DNA of 64,000 nt, taken from Paenibacillus borealis. GTDB lineage: Bacteria > Bacillota > Bacilli > Paenibacillales > Paenibacillaceae. Shown piece after piece: positions 1 to 7,800 of the stretch. The position numbers and the translations under genes were made by a program. The stretch spans positions 7,006,001-7,070,000 of the forward strand of contig NZ_CP009285.1 of the NCBI RefSeq assembly GCF_000758665.1, read 5' to 3'. A model generated the notes under the pieces. The model was not told where the DNA came from. It made no database searches and worked only from the letters and a program-made list of their open reading frames with translations. Every line of letters starts with the position of its first letter. Position 1 is the stretch's first letter.

Positions 1-178
1 GAACAAGATCCGGCTGGAAAAAGCCAGGGAGCTGCTGCTGCTCCCCGGCTCGAATATTTCGGAAGTCGCTGAACAGGCGGGTTTTGCCGACCTGAGCTAC
101 TTCAGTAAAGCATTCAAAAAAAGCTACGGCCAGGCCCCGCAAACCTACCGAAAGGCACATTCCACGAGCTCCGGGTAG
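1..178 (+). CDS. AraC-family transcriptional regulator, C-terminal fragment (5' end outside window)
   Basis: The last 59 codons of a gene that begins before the window. The reading frame opens at base 2 and stops at TAG 176-178. The peptide contains the second helix-turn-helix of an AraC/XylS DNA-binding domain: KARELLLLPGSNISEVAEQ, then GFADLSYFSKAFKKSYGQAP and TYRK, the classic 'GFxdxsYFsraFKkxxGxxPxxYR' signature. Only the DNA-binding end is visible, so the sensory part (cupin, response-regulator receiver or other) and the target genes are unknown. It could be a free-standing AraC activator or the end of a YesN-type response regulator. Confidence 0.88.
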   Translation, partial: NKIRLEKARELLLLPGSNISEVAEQAGFADLSYFSKAFKKSYGQAPQTYRKAHSTSSG

Positions 179-672
179 CTCAAAGGTGTGCACTTGGTTT
201 CGACCCTGCCAATGGTAGCCGGACCATGCTTGGCATCCCATTCACTGCACCGTTTAGGCCAACAACAGCGGCAGCTCCTCTTGCCGCTCCATACAGGACG
301 AGCAGCCACAGGCCGTCTCTTTCTGCCCTTTCCTTCCCTCCCCTCCGGAGCGTAACTGAAAGTATATATTCCAGAGGAACAAAGGTTTATATCCAGAAGC
401 GGAAGGACCGGAGGGGAAATTTGGAACTGTAGGAGCGATAGCGTCCGCCTTTATGTTTGGATTTCTACCGCGATCAGCGGTTTAGATCAGGAAATCCAAA
501 CATAACAGCGGCCGGAAGTCCAAATGTTCACCGCAGAGACGCCGCAGCTTCCCGTTAGTACCTTAGCTTCATCGTCTATAGACATTCAGATAGCTCCTTT
601 ACCATTTTGCAACTAATTCCCAGAAAGGTTGGGATATACTAGCCACAGATGAATCATAAGGAGAGTAACTGG
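179..672. other. Intergenic stretch with an inverted repeat and no convincing gene
   Basis: About 490 bases between the AraC end and the lipoprotein start. An open frame at 226-432 has no ribosome binding site and a low-complexity Pro/Ser/Arg composition, so I treat it as non-coding. The notable element is the nested palindrome at 451-505, annotated separately. The last 60 bases before the lipoprotein gene are AT-richer and probably hold its promoter, but I could not assign clear -35/-10 boxes. Confidence 0.5.
451..505. repeat. Inverted repeat with 15-bp perfect arms and a nested 5-bp hairpin
   Basis: The arms TTATGTTTGGATTTC (451-465) and GAAATCCAAACATAA (491-505) are perfectly complementary. 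Inside the loop a second palindrome ACCGC (467-471) / GCGGT (477-481) can pair, giving a nested structure. There is no U-tract on either side, so it does not look like an intrinsic terminator. The flanks (GGAGCGATAGCGTCCGCC before, AGCGGCCGG after) are GC-rich. I suspect a dispersed intergenic repeat of the genus, but only one copy was noticed in this window. Confidence 0.6.
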
Positions 673-2148
673 ATGAACAAATTCATACCCGGCCTGAGCG
701 GCCTTCTATTCTTAAGCATAATCACCTCCGGCTGCGGCTCTCTGAAGGCTCCAAGCGATCTGCTTCAGGCCCCTGCCCAGGGCAATGCCGACGGCACATT
801 AACCGGTATCGTGAAATTATACCTTCCCGCCAATTCGCATTTAACAGTGCCTGTCCATTCCGAATCCGGCAGCGCCATTCAATTGCAGGATCTCGACAAT
901 GACGGGCAGGATGAGTTGCTGGCCTTCTATAAGACAGACCAAACCGATTATGAAATCAACACCCTCCTGCTCTCTCAGCAGAGCGGGAAATGGAGTAAGC
1001 TCGCCACTCTGACCGGAGTAGGCAGTGAGCTGGATTACGTGGCGTTCACCGATGTTACCGCGGATGGAGCGGAGGACCTGCTGCTTGGATATAGCGGCGG
1101 GGAAGGACTAAGTAAAGAGCTGTCCGTCCACAGCCTGAACAGCGGCAAATTAACGGAGATTCTCAAACAGCCCTATGATCAGGTGGTGGTTGGGGATCTG
1201 ACCGGGGAAGGGCAAACCGACATTGCCGTGCTCCAGGGAACCTCTATCACAGATACTCAGCCCGAGACCCGGCTTCTGCTGCTCCGGCTCCAGGGCGGTA
1301 CGCTGCAGACCTTGTCCGAACAGAAGCTTGACGGTAACGTGATTGGGGCACAGTTCGCCAAGGCTTCCCCTACCCGCAGTGCCTTATTCATCGATGCCGC
1401 AGTTGGTGCGCATTCCTCCTATACTTCGCTGCTGACTTGGGAAAATGGCAAATTTACTGATATACTGGCATCAGATGATTATCAGCGTGCTGCGCTTGCC
1501 GCCAGCAAGGATCTTGTACTCACACCGCTGGCGCCGGCGCCTGACGGACTGCTTGGCAGCAATAACATGGCCATCAAGGATTACCCGCTGGCCAGCACAG
1601 ATATTAACGGTGATGGAATCGTTGAGGTTGGCTTTCTTGTACCGCCAGCGGGCACAGAAAGCTACGCCCCGCTGGCCACTCCGTTCATCACCAAGTATTA
1701 TCAATGGGATGGCGGAACCGGCCTGAAGTTCGTGCAAGAACAGTTTGACCGCTGGGGCTTCAACTTCCATATTCCTAAGGGCTGGGCTGGCCGTACCCTT
1801 CTGGAGACGCCGGGAGAGTCACCGGCGCCATGGGAGAGTATCGTCTTCAGCTACAAGAATGCCGAATCTGCCCGGCAGGCCCCGCTGCTTGAGCTTCGCC
1901 TGCTGGCCAAGAAAGATTGGGCAGCTGCAGAGACTAAGCTGAAGTCAGAGAATAGAGAATATAAGCTGCTGTATGAGCTGCAGAATACCAATGATGATAC
2001 GGCACCAACCGTGTTCGTTGCTGTCATGCCGGCTGCCGGTGCAGCCGCCAAGCTGCAGGGTGCATCCCTTCAGGAGTATAATCAGCTGAAGCTGACACTC
2101 GAAGAAGTCGTACAGCTGGCCGGCACACCGCAGAAGCTCCGGCAATAA
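673..2148 (+). CDS. Lipoprotein with VCBS/FG-GAP-like calcium-loop repeats
   Basis: A 491-residue putative surface lipoprotein. I place the start at ATG 673, not the upstream in-frame ATG 649, because TAAGGAG at 657-663 sits about 9 bases before 673. The N-terminus MNKFIPGLSGLLFLSIITSGC is a lipoprotein signal peptide with the lipid-modified Cys in TSGC. The mature part carries several Asp-rich loops of the VCBS/FG-GAP type (DLDNDGQDELLAF, DVTADGAEDLLLGY, DINGDGIVEVGFL), which in known families bind calcium in a beta-propeller-like fold. It lies 14 bases before a response regulator and its kinase and is very likely cotranscribed, so it may be an accessory sensor or an output of that system. 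No enzymatic motif was seen. Confidence 0.8.
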   Translation: MNKFIPGLSGLLFLSIITSGCGSLKAPSDLLQAPAQGNADGTLTGIVKLYLPANSHLTVPVHSESGSAIQLQDLDNDGQDELLAFYKTDQTDYEINTLLLSQQSGKWSKLATLTGVGSELDYVAFTDVTADGAEDLLLGYSGGEGLSKELSVHSLNSGKLTEILKQPYDQVVVGDLTGEGQTDIAVLQGTSITDTQPETRLLLLRLQGGTLQTLSEQKLDGNVIGAQFAKASPTRSALFIDAAVGAHSSYTSLLTWENGKFTDILASDDYQRAALAASKDLVLTPLAPAPDGLLGSNNMAIKDYPLASTDINGDGIVEVGFLVPPAGTESYAPLATPFITKYYQWDGGTGLKFVQEQFDRWGFNFHIPKGWAGRTLLETPGESPAPWESIVFSYKNAESARQAPLLELRLLAKKDWAAAETKLKSENREYKLLYELQNTNDDTAPTVFVAVMPAAGAAAKLQGASLQEYNQLKLTLEEVVQLAGTPQKLRQ

Positions 2149-2162
2149 TAAGGAGGCTGTTC

Positions 2163-2849
2163 ATGAAAGTGCTGATACTGGAAGATGAGAAGCCGATCCG
2201 GGATCTTCTGTGTGTAAATCTTAAGCGTGCAGGCTTCGAGGTTGCTGAGGCTTCTACCGGTGAAGAGGCGATGAGAACCGCCGGGGAACGGAAGGATTTT
2301 GACATCGCTATTCTGGACCTGATGCTTCCCGGCATGAGCGGCTTCGAGGTATGCACCCGCCTCCGGGGACAGTTCCCCCGGCTCGGAATCATTATGCTTA
2401 CGGCCAAAAGCCAGGAAGTAGACAAGGTCATGGGCCTCGAAGCCGGCGCAGACGACTACGTGGTCAAGCCGTTCAGTCCGGTTGAGCTGGTCGCGCGGGT
2501 ACGCTCCCTGTACCGCCGGTTGTATCCGGGAGAAGCTCTGCCGCAGGAGAACAACCTGGAGCTTCCGCCTTTTACCCTTATGCTGGATGAACGGAAATTA
2601 CTGAAGAACGGGCAGGATATCCCCCTGACCCCCACCGAATTCATGATCGTCAAGCTGCTGATGGAGCAGCCGAACAAGGCGATGAACCGGGACGATATTC
2701 TGACAGCCGTGTGGGGGCAGTATTTCATGGGAGATCTTAAGATTGTAGATGTGAATATCAGCCGAATCCGCCACAAAATCGGACAGGAATCCTCCGGGCC
2801 GCAGTTCCTCGAAACGGTGTGGGGATTCGGCTATATATGGAGGGGCTAA
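2163..2849 (+). CDS. OmpR/PhoB-family response regulator
   Basis: A 228-residue two-component response regulator. The receiver domain (about residues 1-118) shows the acidic pocket EDE at 7-9, the phospho-acceptor Asp52 in ILDLMLPG, Thr80 and Lys102 in VVKPF. The C-terminal winged helix (about 130-228) ends with the usual VWGFGYIW strand pair and contains LTPTEFMIVKLL. It would bind DNA after phosphorylation by the kinase encoded next. AAGGAGG at 2150-2156 gives a good ribosome binding site. Its stop TAA (2847-2849) sits only two bases before the kinase start, so the pair is translationally coupled. The targets are unknown; its own operon, including the upstream lipoprotein, is an obvious candidate. 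Confidence 0.93.
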   Translation: MKVLILEDEKPIRDLLCVNLKRAGFEVAEASTGEEAMRTAGERKDFDIAILDLMLPGMSGFEVCTRLRGQFPRLGIIMLTAKSQEVDKVMGLEAGADDYVVKPFSPVELVARVRSLYRRLYPGEALPQENNLELPPFTLMLDERKLLKNGQDIPLTPTEFMIVKLLMEQPNKAMNRDDILTAVWGQYFMGDLKIVDVNISRIRHKIGQESSGPQFLETVWGFGYIWRG

Positions 2850-2851
2850 CT

Positions 2852-4276
2852 TTGCTGAAGGGAATCAGGTCCAGGCTTATCTTCTATATTACCCTTATGC
2901 TGCTCCTGATCGTCCTGCTGCTGGAGGGAGTTTTTATTGCTGCCGTCCACTATTACTATCTGGGCAGCGCGATGGAAACGTTGAATTCCCGGGCCGCTAC
3001 TTCAGCGACTTTTTTCAACAAGTATCTGGAGGGCTATACGCTGAGCGAACGGGCCCGTTATATTCTGGAGAATCTCTCTCCGGAAGAGAGCAGTAAGGTG
3101 GAAGTGCTGAGCCCGGCCGGGAACGTCATTATTAATTCCTTCGGCTTCTCAAGTAAGGAGCAGGTGAACACCCCTGATGTGAGAGCAGCGCTGGCCAGCG
3201 GCAAAGGAAGCTTCCAGAGTCTTAAGCCGTTACAGGGTGAGCGGATTATTGCCGTCTCGATTGCACTTAAGGAAGCCGGAAGTACGATTGGCGTGCTGCG
3301 TTACTCTGTTTCTGCCGAGCCTTTATATGCCGTTATTATGAGAATTGTGCTGAATGCTGCCGTAGTCGGCGTGCTTGTAATTGGATTCGGGTTCGTAATG
3401 AGTCTGCTGATCGCCAAAAGAATCGTGGGTCCGATCCGGCAGCTGACCGGGGTTGCGAAGGAAATGGCCACCGGCAATTTTGCCGTACGGGCAGCCAAGC
3501 AGTATGACGATGAGGTCGGTACGCTAGCGGTAACACTGAATTATATGTCCGAAGAAATTCTCAAAAGTGAGAAGATCAAATATGATTTCATTTCCTCTGT
3601 CACTCATGAGCTGCGCACTCCGCTAACTTCGATCAAAGGCTGGGGCGAAACGCTGCTGGGCGGTGATTTATCGGATAAACAAGAGACCCTGCAGGGTCTT
3701 GAAGTCATGACCGGGGAGACTGACAGGCTAATTGGACTGGTTGAGGATCTGCTCGATTTCTCCAAATTCCAGGCCGGGGAGATCAGGATGGTACGCCAGC
3801 CCTATGACCTCAGGGGATTGCTTGAGGATCTGCTGCTGCAGTTCAGATACCGGGGACAGACCAAACAGATCCGTCTCTATGCTGACCTTCCCGATCAACC
3901 CCTGCCGGTAGACGGTGATTTCAACCGCCTGAAGCAGGTTTTTGTCAATTTGCTGGACAACGCCTTCAAATTCACGCCTGCCCAGGGAGCGATCCGCCTT
4001 ACAGCTGTGTTAAGCGGGGAGCTGATCATCGTCACTGTAGCCGACAACGGCGAAGGCATTGAGGCCGCAGACCTGGCGCAGCTCGGCACCAAATTCTTCA
4101 AAGGACGGTCCCGCCAGTCCGGAAGCGGCCTGGGCCTGGCCATCTGCAAGGAGATCATTGAGCTGCATGACGGGCGTCTGCGGATCGAGAGTGAATTCAC
4201 CAAGGGTACCTCCGTGATCGTGGAGCTGCCGCTTTACCGGCTGGAGCAGCATCTTCCTCCACCGGTGTATCTCTGA
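2852..4276 (+). CDS. Membrane sensor histidine kinase (HAMP, HisKA, HATPase)
   Basis: A 474-residue kinase paired with the preceding regulator. I choose TTG 2852: GGAGGGG (2839-2845) lies 6 bases before it, whereas the in-frame ATGs at 2819 and 2837 have no ribosome binding site. Order of parts: TM1 near residues 8-32, an extracytoplasmic sensor region of about 130 residues, TM2 near 165-190, HAMP, the HisKA helix with the phosphorylated His in SSVTHELRTPL, and the ATPase domain with N-box NLLDNAFKFTP, G1 DNGEGI and G2 GSGLGLAICKEI. All catalytic motifs are intact. The domain order resembles ResE/PhoR/WalK-like Bacillales kinases, but I would not assign one of those names. Confidence 0.9.
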   Translation: MLKGIRSRLIFYITLMLLLIVLLLEGVFIAAVHYYYLGSAMETLNSRAATSATFFNKYLEGYTLSERARYILENLSPEESSKVEVLSPAGNVIINSFGFSSKEQVNTPDVRAALASGKGSFQSLKPLQGERIIAVSIALKEAGSTIGVLRYSVSAEPLYAVIMRIVLNAAVVGVLVIGFGFVMSLLIAKRIVGPIRQLTGVAKEMATGNFAVRAAKQYDDEVGTLAVTLNYMSEEILKSEKIKYDFISSVTHELRTPLTSIKGWGETLLGGDLSDKQETLQGLEVMTGETDRLIGLVEDLLDFSKFQAGEIRMVRQPYDLRGLLEDLLLQFRYRGQTKQIRLYADLPDQPLPVDGDFNRLKQVFVNLLDNAFKFTPAQGAIRLTAVLSGELIIVTVADNGEGIEAADLAQLGTKFFKGRSRQSGSGLGLAICKEIIELHDGRLRIESEFTKGTSVIVELPLYRLEQHLPPPVYL

Positions 4277-4325
4277 GCTTGACCTCCTCCGTGCGCAGGT
4301 ATGCTGGATGGAGGATTTACGGGCA

Positions 4326-4781
4326 TCATTTTCCTGCCACGGCTATCTCAATAACCGGCTGCGTCTCAATCGAGACATTCCCCGCCACGGCTCTGGAGAT
4401 CATACAGGACTCTTCTGCCTTATGTGCCAGCCGCTCTGCCTTCTCAAGCTGGACTGCTGTTGCATCTGCCTGGAGCACCAATCGCGGTTTGTGCACGATC
4501 CGTTCGTAGGTAAAAACATTGTTTGTAACATCTACCGTCGCCTCTGACTCCAGCGTGAGTTCCTGTGGGGTTATATCTGAACGCTCAAGCATCGCTGCCA
4601 GCGTAATCAAATAACAAGTCGAAGCTGCCCCCAGCAGCATTTCGTCAGGGTTCGTTCCGGTTCCCGGACCGCCCATCTCCTGCGGAATCGAGATTACCGT
4701 CCGGAGTCCGCCTGCTTCAATATGTCCCTCACTGTTACGTCCGCCGTTCCATACTGCTTTCAGTTGAAAAGGATGCTTCAT
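4326..4781 (-). CDS. OsmC/Ohr-family peroxiredoxin-like protein
   Basis: A 151-residue protein of the OsmC superfamily, thiol-dependent enzymes that reduce organic hydroperoxides. The two family cysteines are visible in STCYLITL and EESCMISRA, together with the typical TNPDEMLLGAASTC and 'LxxxAexxC' contexts. I start at ATG 4781 because GAGG lies about 10 bases upstream; an ATG eight codons earlier (4805) has no ribosome binding site. It is convergent with the kinase gene, with only 49 bases between them and no clear terminator. It is monocistronic by appearance. Subfamily (OsmC, Ohr or the less characterised YhfA-like group) cannot be decided by eye. Confidence 0.88.
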   Translation of the reverse strand: MKHPFQLKAVWNGGRNSEGHIEAGGLRTVISIPQEMGGPGTGTNPDEMLLGAASTCYLITLAAMLERSDITPQELTLESEATVDVTNNVFTYERIVHKPRLVLQADATAVQLEKAERLAHKAEESCMISRAVAGNVSIETQPVIEIAVAGK

Positions 4782-4913
4782 CTCACTTATTCCTCTCTTG
4801 TTCATTGTGGCTGCTGAATCCAGTCTACATCATTAACAGATATAATGCATGGGTCAGAGCTGTCCCCGTCACGGTAAGTAAGGAGGTTAATATTCATATA
4901 GGTTAATTATTAA

Positions 4914-5711
4914 TTAGATGAGCGGAGCGCGGCAGACCCCTGCATGAATCCCCAGGCTGTTATAGTGCTGTTTGATATTCATAATCGCATGCCCGCTTAT
5001 GACCCGTGATACCAAAGCTTCAATCGGCTCAGCGTCAACCGGCTCATGCTGAAGCAGTTGGTCCACGGTATGTTTGATTTGCTGCGGATAGATGTTACCG
5101 GCCACACTGGAGAGACCATTACATCCGCCTGTGACAAAATTACCTACAAGATTCACATCTCCAGCAGCAAACATGATGAAATAGTCCGGGTAAGTTAGCC
5201 GCAGATGACGCTGCAAATCTCCTGTTTCTTTATAGCCAACGATGTTGGGGTACCGGTTAATTAACGAATGAAGCGCCTCCGGAGTCAGATCGAACCCGGT
5301 CCGGCCGGGATTATTATACAGGGCCACCTGCTTGGTGGTGTGGCTAAGCAGTTCTTCCACATAAGCCACTGCCTGCTGCTGCGTGGGCCGGATATACGGC
5401 GGGAATCCAATGAGAATTACATCTATAACAGAGTCCTCCAGCGCCTTGACCAGACGTACGGCATCCCGTGTTCTTATAGCGGAAGCCCCGAAGATAAGCT
5501 CTATATCCCGGAAGCGCTGCTGGTCAAAATATTCAATGATCTGCAGTCTCTCTTCTATGCTCATCGAATGCTGTTCCCCGGTACTTCCCGAGACAAGCAG
5601 CGATTCTATACCATTCTGCTTCTGATAGTCTACGATGGCTTTAAACCCGTCAACATGTAAGCTTTCATCCTCCCGGAAAGGAGTCGGTATAGCGACATTC
5701 AAATTTTTCAT
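4914..5711 (-). CDS. DapA/NAL-family aldolase (dihydrodipicolinate synthase-like)
   Basis: A 265-residue class I aldolase of the DHDPS/N-acetylneuraminate lyase family. The (beta/alpha)8-barrel hallmarks are in register with E. coli DapA: GSTGE at 42-46, Tyr132 in LYNNPGRTG and the Schiff-base Lys161 in GYKETGD. It is about 25 residues shorter than DapA at the C-terminus. The start ATG 5711 follows AGAAAGGA; an upstream in-frame ATG at 5777 lies inside the preceding gene and is rejected. It follows the amidotransferase gene after 31 bases and is probably cotranscribed. Being outside a lysine operon, it may act on another pyruvate-derived substrate rather than aspartate semialdehyde; that is inference. 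Confidence 0.85.
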   Translation of the reverse strand: MKNLNVAIPTPFREDESLHVDGFKAIVDYQKQNGIESLLVSGSTGEQHSMSIEERLQIIEYFDQQRFRDIELIFGASAIRTRDAVRLVKALEDSVIDVILIGFPPYIRPTQQQAVAYVEELLSHTTKQVALYNNPGRTGFDLTPEALHSLINRYPNIVGYKETGDLQRHLRLTYPDYFIMFAAGDVNLVGNFVTGGCNGLSSVAGNIYPQQIKHTVDQLLQHEPVDAEPIEALVSRVISGHAIMNIKQHYNSLGIHAGVCRAPLI

Positions 5712-5742
5712 CGTATATTCCTTTCTATGGCGAGCCAGACAG

Positions 5743-6450
5743 CTAGGATCTGGACAGAAATTTGTCCTCCATTGCATCGAGGAGCGTGAACATCAGTTCA
5801 TTGGATGCTGCTACTTTCTCAAGCTGGTCCACCATTTCAGACTGTGATTGAACATACTCATCCGGCTCTATATGCTCTCCGCAGTTATCGATGATTTTCC
5901 GGATGCTGAGGTCATTAACCTCCAGGTGGAACTGCAGGCCGGCTACATAATCCTCGTATTCAAAACACTGATTGGCACAGCCCAAGCTGAATGCCAGCCT
6001 CTTAGCTCCGGCGGGTAGGCTGAAGGTATCTCCATGCCAGTGAAACGGTACAAACTGCTCCGGGAACGCTTTGAAGAAGGTAGACGCAGCTGCATCCCCA
6101 ATCAATCTCACGGGAAACCAGCCAATCTCATTCCATTTGTTTGTATAGACTTCACCGCCGATTTGTTCGGCAATGAGCTGGGCTCCCAGACAGATTCCAA
6201 GCGTCAGCTTGCGCGAGCGGATGGCTGCGTTAATAAATGCTTTCTCCGCCTTCAGCCAGGGGATGAGCGCCTCATCGTATACTCCCATAGGCCCGCCCAT
6301 AATTACGAGCATATCGAAATCATTAATAGAAGGCAGCGCCTGACTCTCATACAGTAGTGTTGTTGTAAGTGAATGTCCTCTGTTCCCGGCCCAGACTGCT
6401 ATTTCCTCCGGTGCCTCAAAAGGAACATGCTGCAGGCAATGAATTCTCAT
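5743..6450 (-). CDS. Class I glutamine amidotransferase (GMP synthase-like)
   Basis: A 235-residue protein with a complete class I GATase triad: the nucleophile Cys87 in GICLGAQL, His175 and Glu177 in LQFHLEV. The oxyanion region MGGPMGVYDE is also typical. Family members of this stand-alone type hydrolyse glutamine or gamma-glutamyl amides (GMP synthase-like or gamma-Glu-GABA/PuuD-like). GAGGTGGAG immediately precedes ATG 6450. The C-terminal 45 residues beyond the domain are helical and charged (EHIEPDEYVQSQSEMVDQLE). It heads a probable two-gene unit with the DapA-like aldolase. The substrate is unknown. Confidence 0.85.
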   Translation of the reverse strand: MRIHCLQHVPFEAPEEIAVWAGNRGHSLTTTLLYESQALPSINDFDMLVIMGGPMGVYDEALIPWLKAEKAFINAAIRSRKLTLGICLGAQLIAEQIGGEVYTNKWNEIGWFPVRLIGDAAASTFFKAFPEQFVPFHWHGDTFSLPAGAKRLAFSLGCANQCFEYEDYVAGLQFHLEVNDLSIRKIIDNCGEHIEPDEYVQSQSEMVDQLEKVAASNELMFTLLDAMEDKFLSRS

Positions 6451-6586
6451 CTCTCCACCTCACTCTATAAATTTCCGATAACCTGCGCTCACACCATCTT
6501 CCTCTAATGTAAGTATGTTCTGCATTGCTTGGTGGAGTCCTCCCTCAATAATGGACAAACGTATGTTTTTTCTTGCTCCAAAGTAT
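6451..6586. other. Short intergenic stretch, probable promoter of the amidotransferase
   Basis: No gene or RNA was recognised between the amidotransferase start and the terminator hairpin at 6592-6629. The stretch is AT-rich toward its right end and should contain the minus-strand promoter for the amidotransferase-aldolase pair. I could not assign boxes with confidence. Confidence 0.35.
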
Positions 6587-6630
6587 ACAAAAGTCCTGAC
6601 GAATCAAGGGCTGCTTGATCATCAGGACTG
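6587..6630 (-). terminator. Rho-independent terminator of the anchored-protein gene
   Basis: AGTCCTGA (6592-6599) pairs with TCAGGACT (6622-6629), extended by ATCAAG/CTTGAT inside, around a GGCTG loop. Read on the minus strand the hairpin is followed by TTTTGTAT, fitting termination of the gene ending at 6654. Confidence 0.75.
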
Positions 6631-6653
6631 ACTTTCTTGTGCAAAATGTACGG

Positions 6654-7742
6654 CTATCTTTTATTTTCCTTTCCGGCAGGTTCATAGATCAGACAACGCA
6701 GCATCTTACTCGGATAGCGGAACTCCGCATTATATTTGCTGCCGTCTTCTAATAATACATCCACGGCTACCATCCCGCGTTTGTTGTTCACCTCGGTGTC
6801 GGTCAGATAAGCTTTGACTATCTTTCTTTTCTCTCCCTGCTTATCCTTCACGACCTGAGTAGCTTTATTGATCCAGCTGTTATCCTTGAGGATGGCAGCT
6901 GCGGCAGCTGCGTCGATGGGAGTTCTTTTCAACGCCCCATTAATGGCTGTCGTATCCACTGCGATCCCGGTCTCTGGATCGATCTGCACATCATATTCCC
7001 AGAATTCCTGACCTTGTCCGCGCAAGGTAGATGACTTGTACGGAGCGAAGTGAACCATCCAGGTTGAACGAAAGCCGTATTCCTGTTCAGGTTGAGCAAC
7101 ATAGGTGTTTAGCTTGGACACATCGGCATCATACAGTCTGCGCACACTTTCAGCCGCAAACGCCTCTACTTCAGACTTGCTATACTTCTGCGGAAGGGGA
7201 GGTGCTGTCACATATCGTTTGGATAATACATAATTCAGGCGGGAGTACCAGTCGATCAGCTGCAGATGCTCTTCATCGGTCCAAGTCTTCTCTGGATAGT
7301 GGTATGTATTGGTATTCATATCCAGATACAAAGCACCTTGACCCGGCTCTAGGGGCAGTGGCTTCTGGGGCCGTACGCCATCATACACATACTGATCCTC
7401 CAGCACAAGTCTGCGGTTGATTTCTGAACCGGTCAGTTCCCGGCCTGAAACATTGGGATCGCCCGGCTTCTCTATATAGTCATAGATCTGCTGGATTTGC
7501 GCCTCAGTCATCTGCTTAAGCAGATCATCATTCACCGTAGATACCGGCGCCGGTGCCTCCACCTTCAGTACAGGAACCGTACTTCCTGTCAGATTAAGCT
7601 GGCTATTGCCCTGCGTTGCCGTGCTGTTCTTAGCGACGACTGCAGAGTTCACCAGGCTGGGGACGAGAAACGCACTGGCTGCGAATACACCTCCAGAGAC
7701 TAAGATGACAGCCACCGTAGCCGACCATTTCTTTGTGTTCAA
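6654..7742 (-). CDS. Membrane-anchored exported protein of unknown function
   Basis: A 362-residue protein that I do not recognise. GGAGG overlaps the annotated-looking ATG at 7757, so the better start is TTG 7742, eight bases after that GGAGG. The N-terminus has a short basic stretch and one hydrophobic segment (ATVAVILVSGGVFAASAFLV), acting as an uncleaved anchor or a signal peptide without lipobox. The rest is polar with a mid-region rich in Tyr/Pro and an Ala run (AAAAAAI). It lies 58 bases after the stop of a kinase gene on the same strand and before its own terminator, so it is likely the third gene of a regulator-kinase-effector operon. It may be the extracytoplasmic sensor partner or a target of that system. 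Confidence 0.65.
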   Translation of the reverse strand: MNTKKWSATVAVILVSGGVFAASAFLVPSLVNSAVVAKNSTATQGNSQLNLTGSTVPVLKVEAPAPVSTVNDDLLKQMTEAQIQQIYDYIEKPGDPNVSGRELTGSEINRRLVLEDQYVYDGVRPQKPLPLEPGQGALYLDMNTNTYHYPEKTWTDEEHLQLIDWYSRLNYVLSKRYVTAPPLPQKYSKSEVEAFAAESVRRLYDADVSKLNTYVAQPEQEYGFRSTWMVHFAPYKSSTLRGQGQEFWEYDVQIDPETGIAVDTTAINGALKRTPIDAAAAAAILKDNSWINKATQVVKDKQGEKRKIVKAYLTDTEVNNKRGMVAVDVLLEDGSKYNAEFRYPSKMLRCLIYEPAGKENKR

Positions 7743-7800
7743 TTGTATTACCTCCATCGGATTAAGATATTAACTCTGTCTATACCTTAATCCCGGGATG

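Noticed and set aside
226..432. Open frame of 68 codons between the AraC end and the lipoprotein
   Set aside because: No ribosome binding site, Pro/Ser/Arg-rich sequence without family resemblance, and weak start context.
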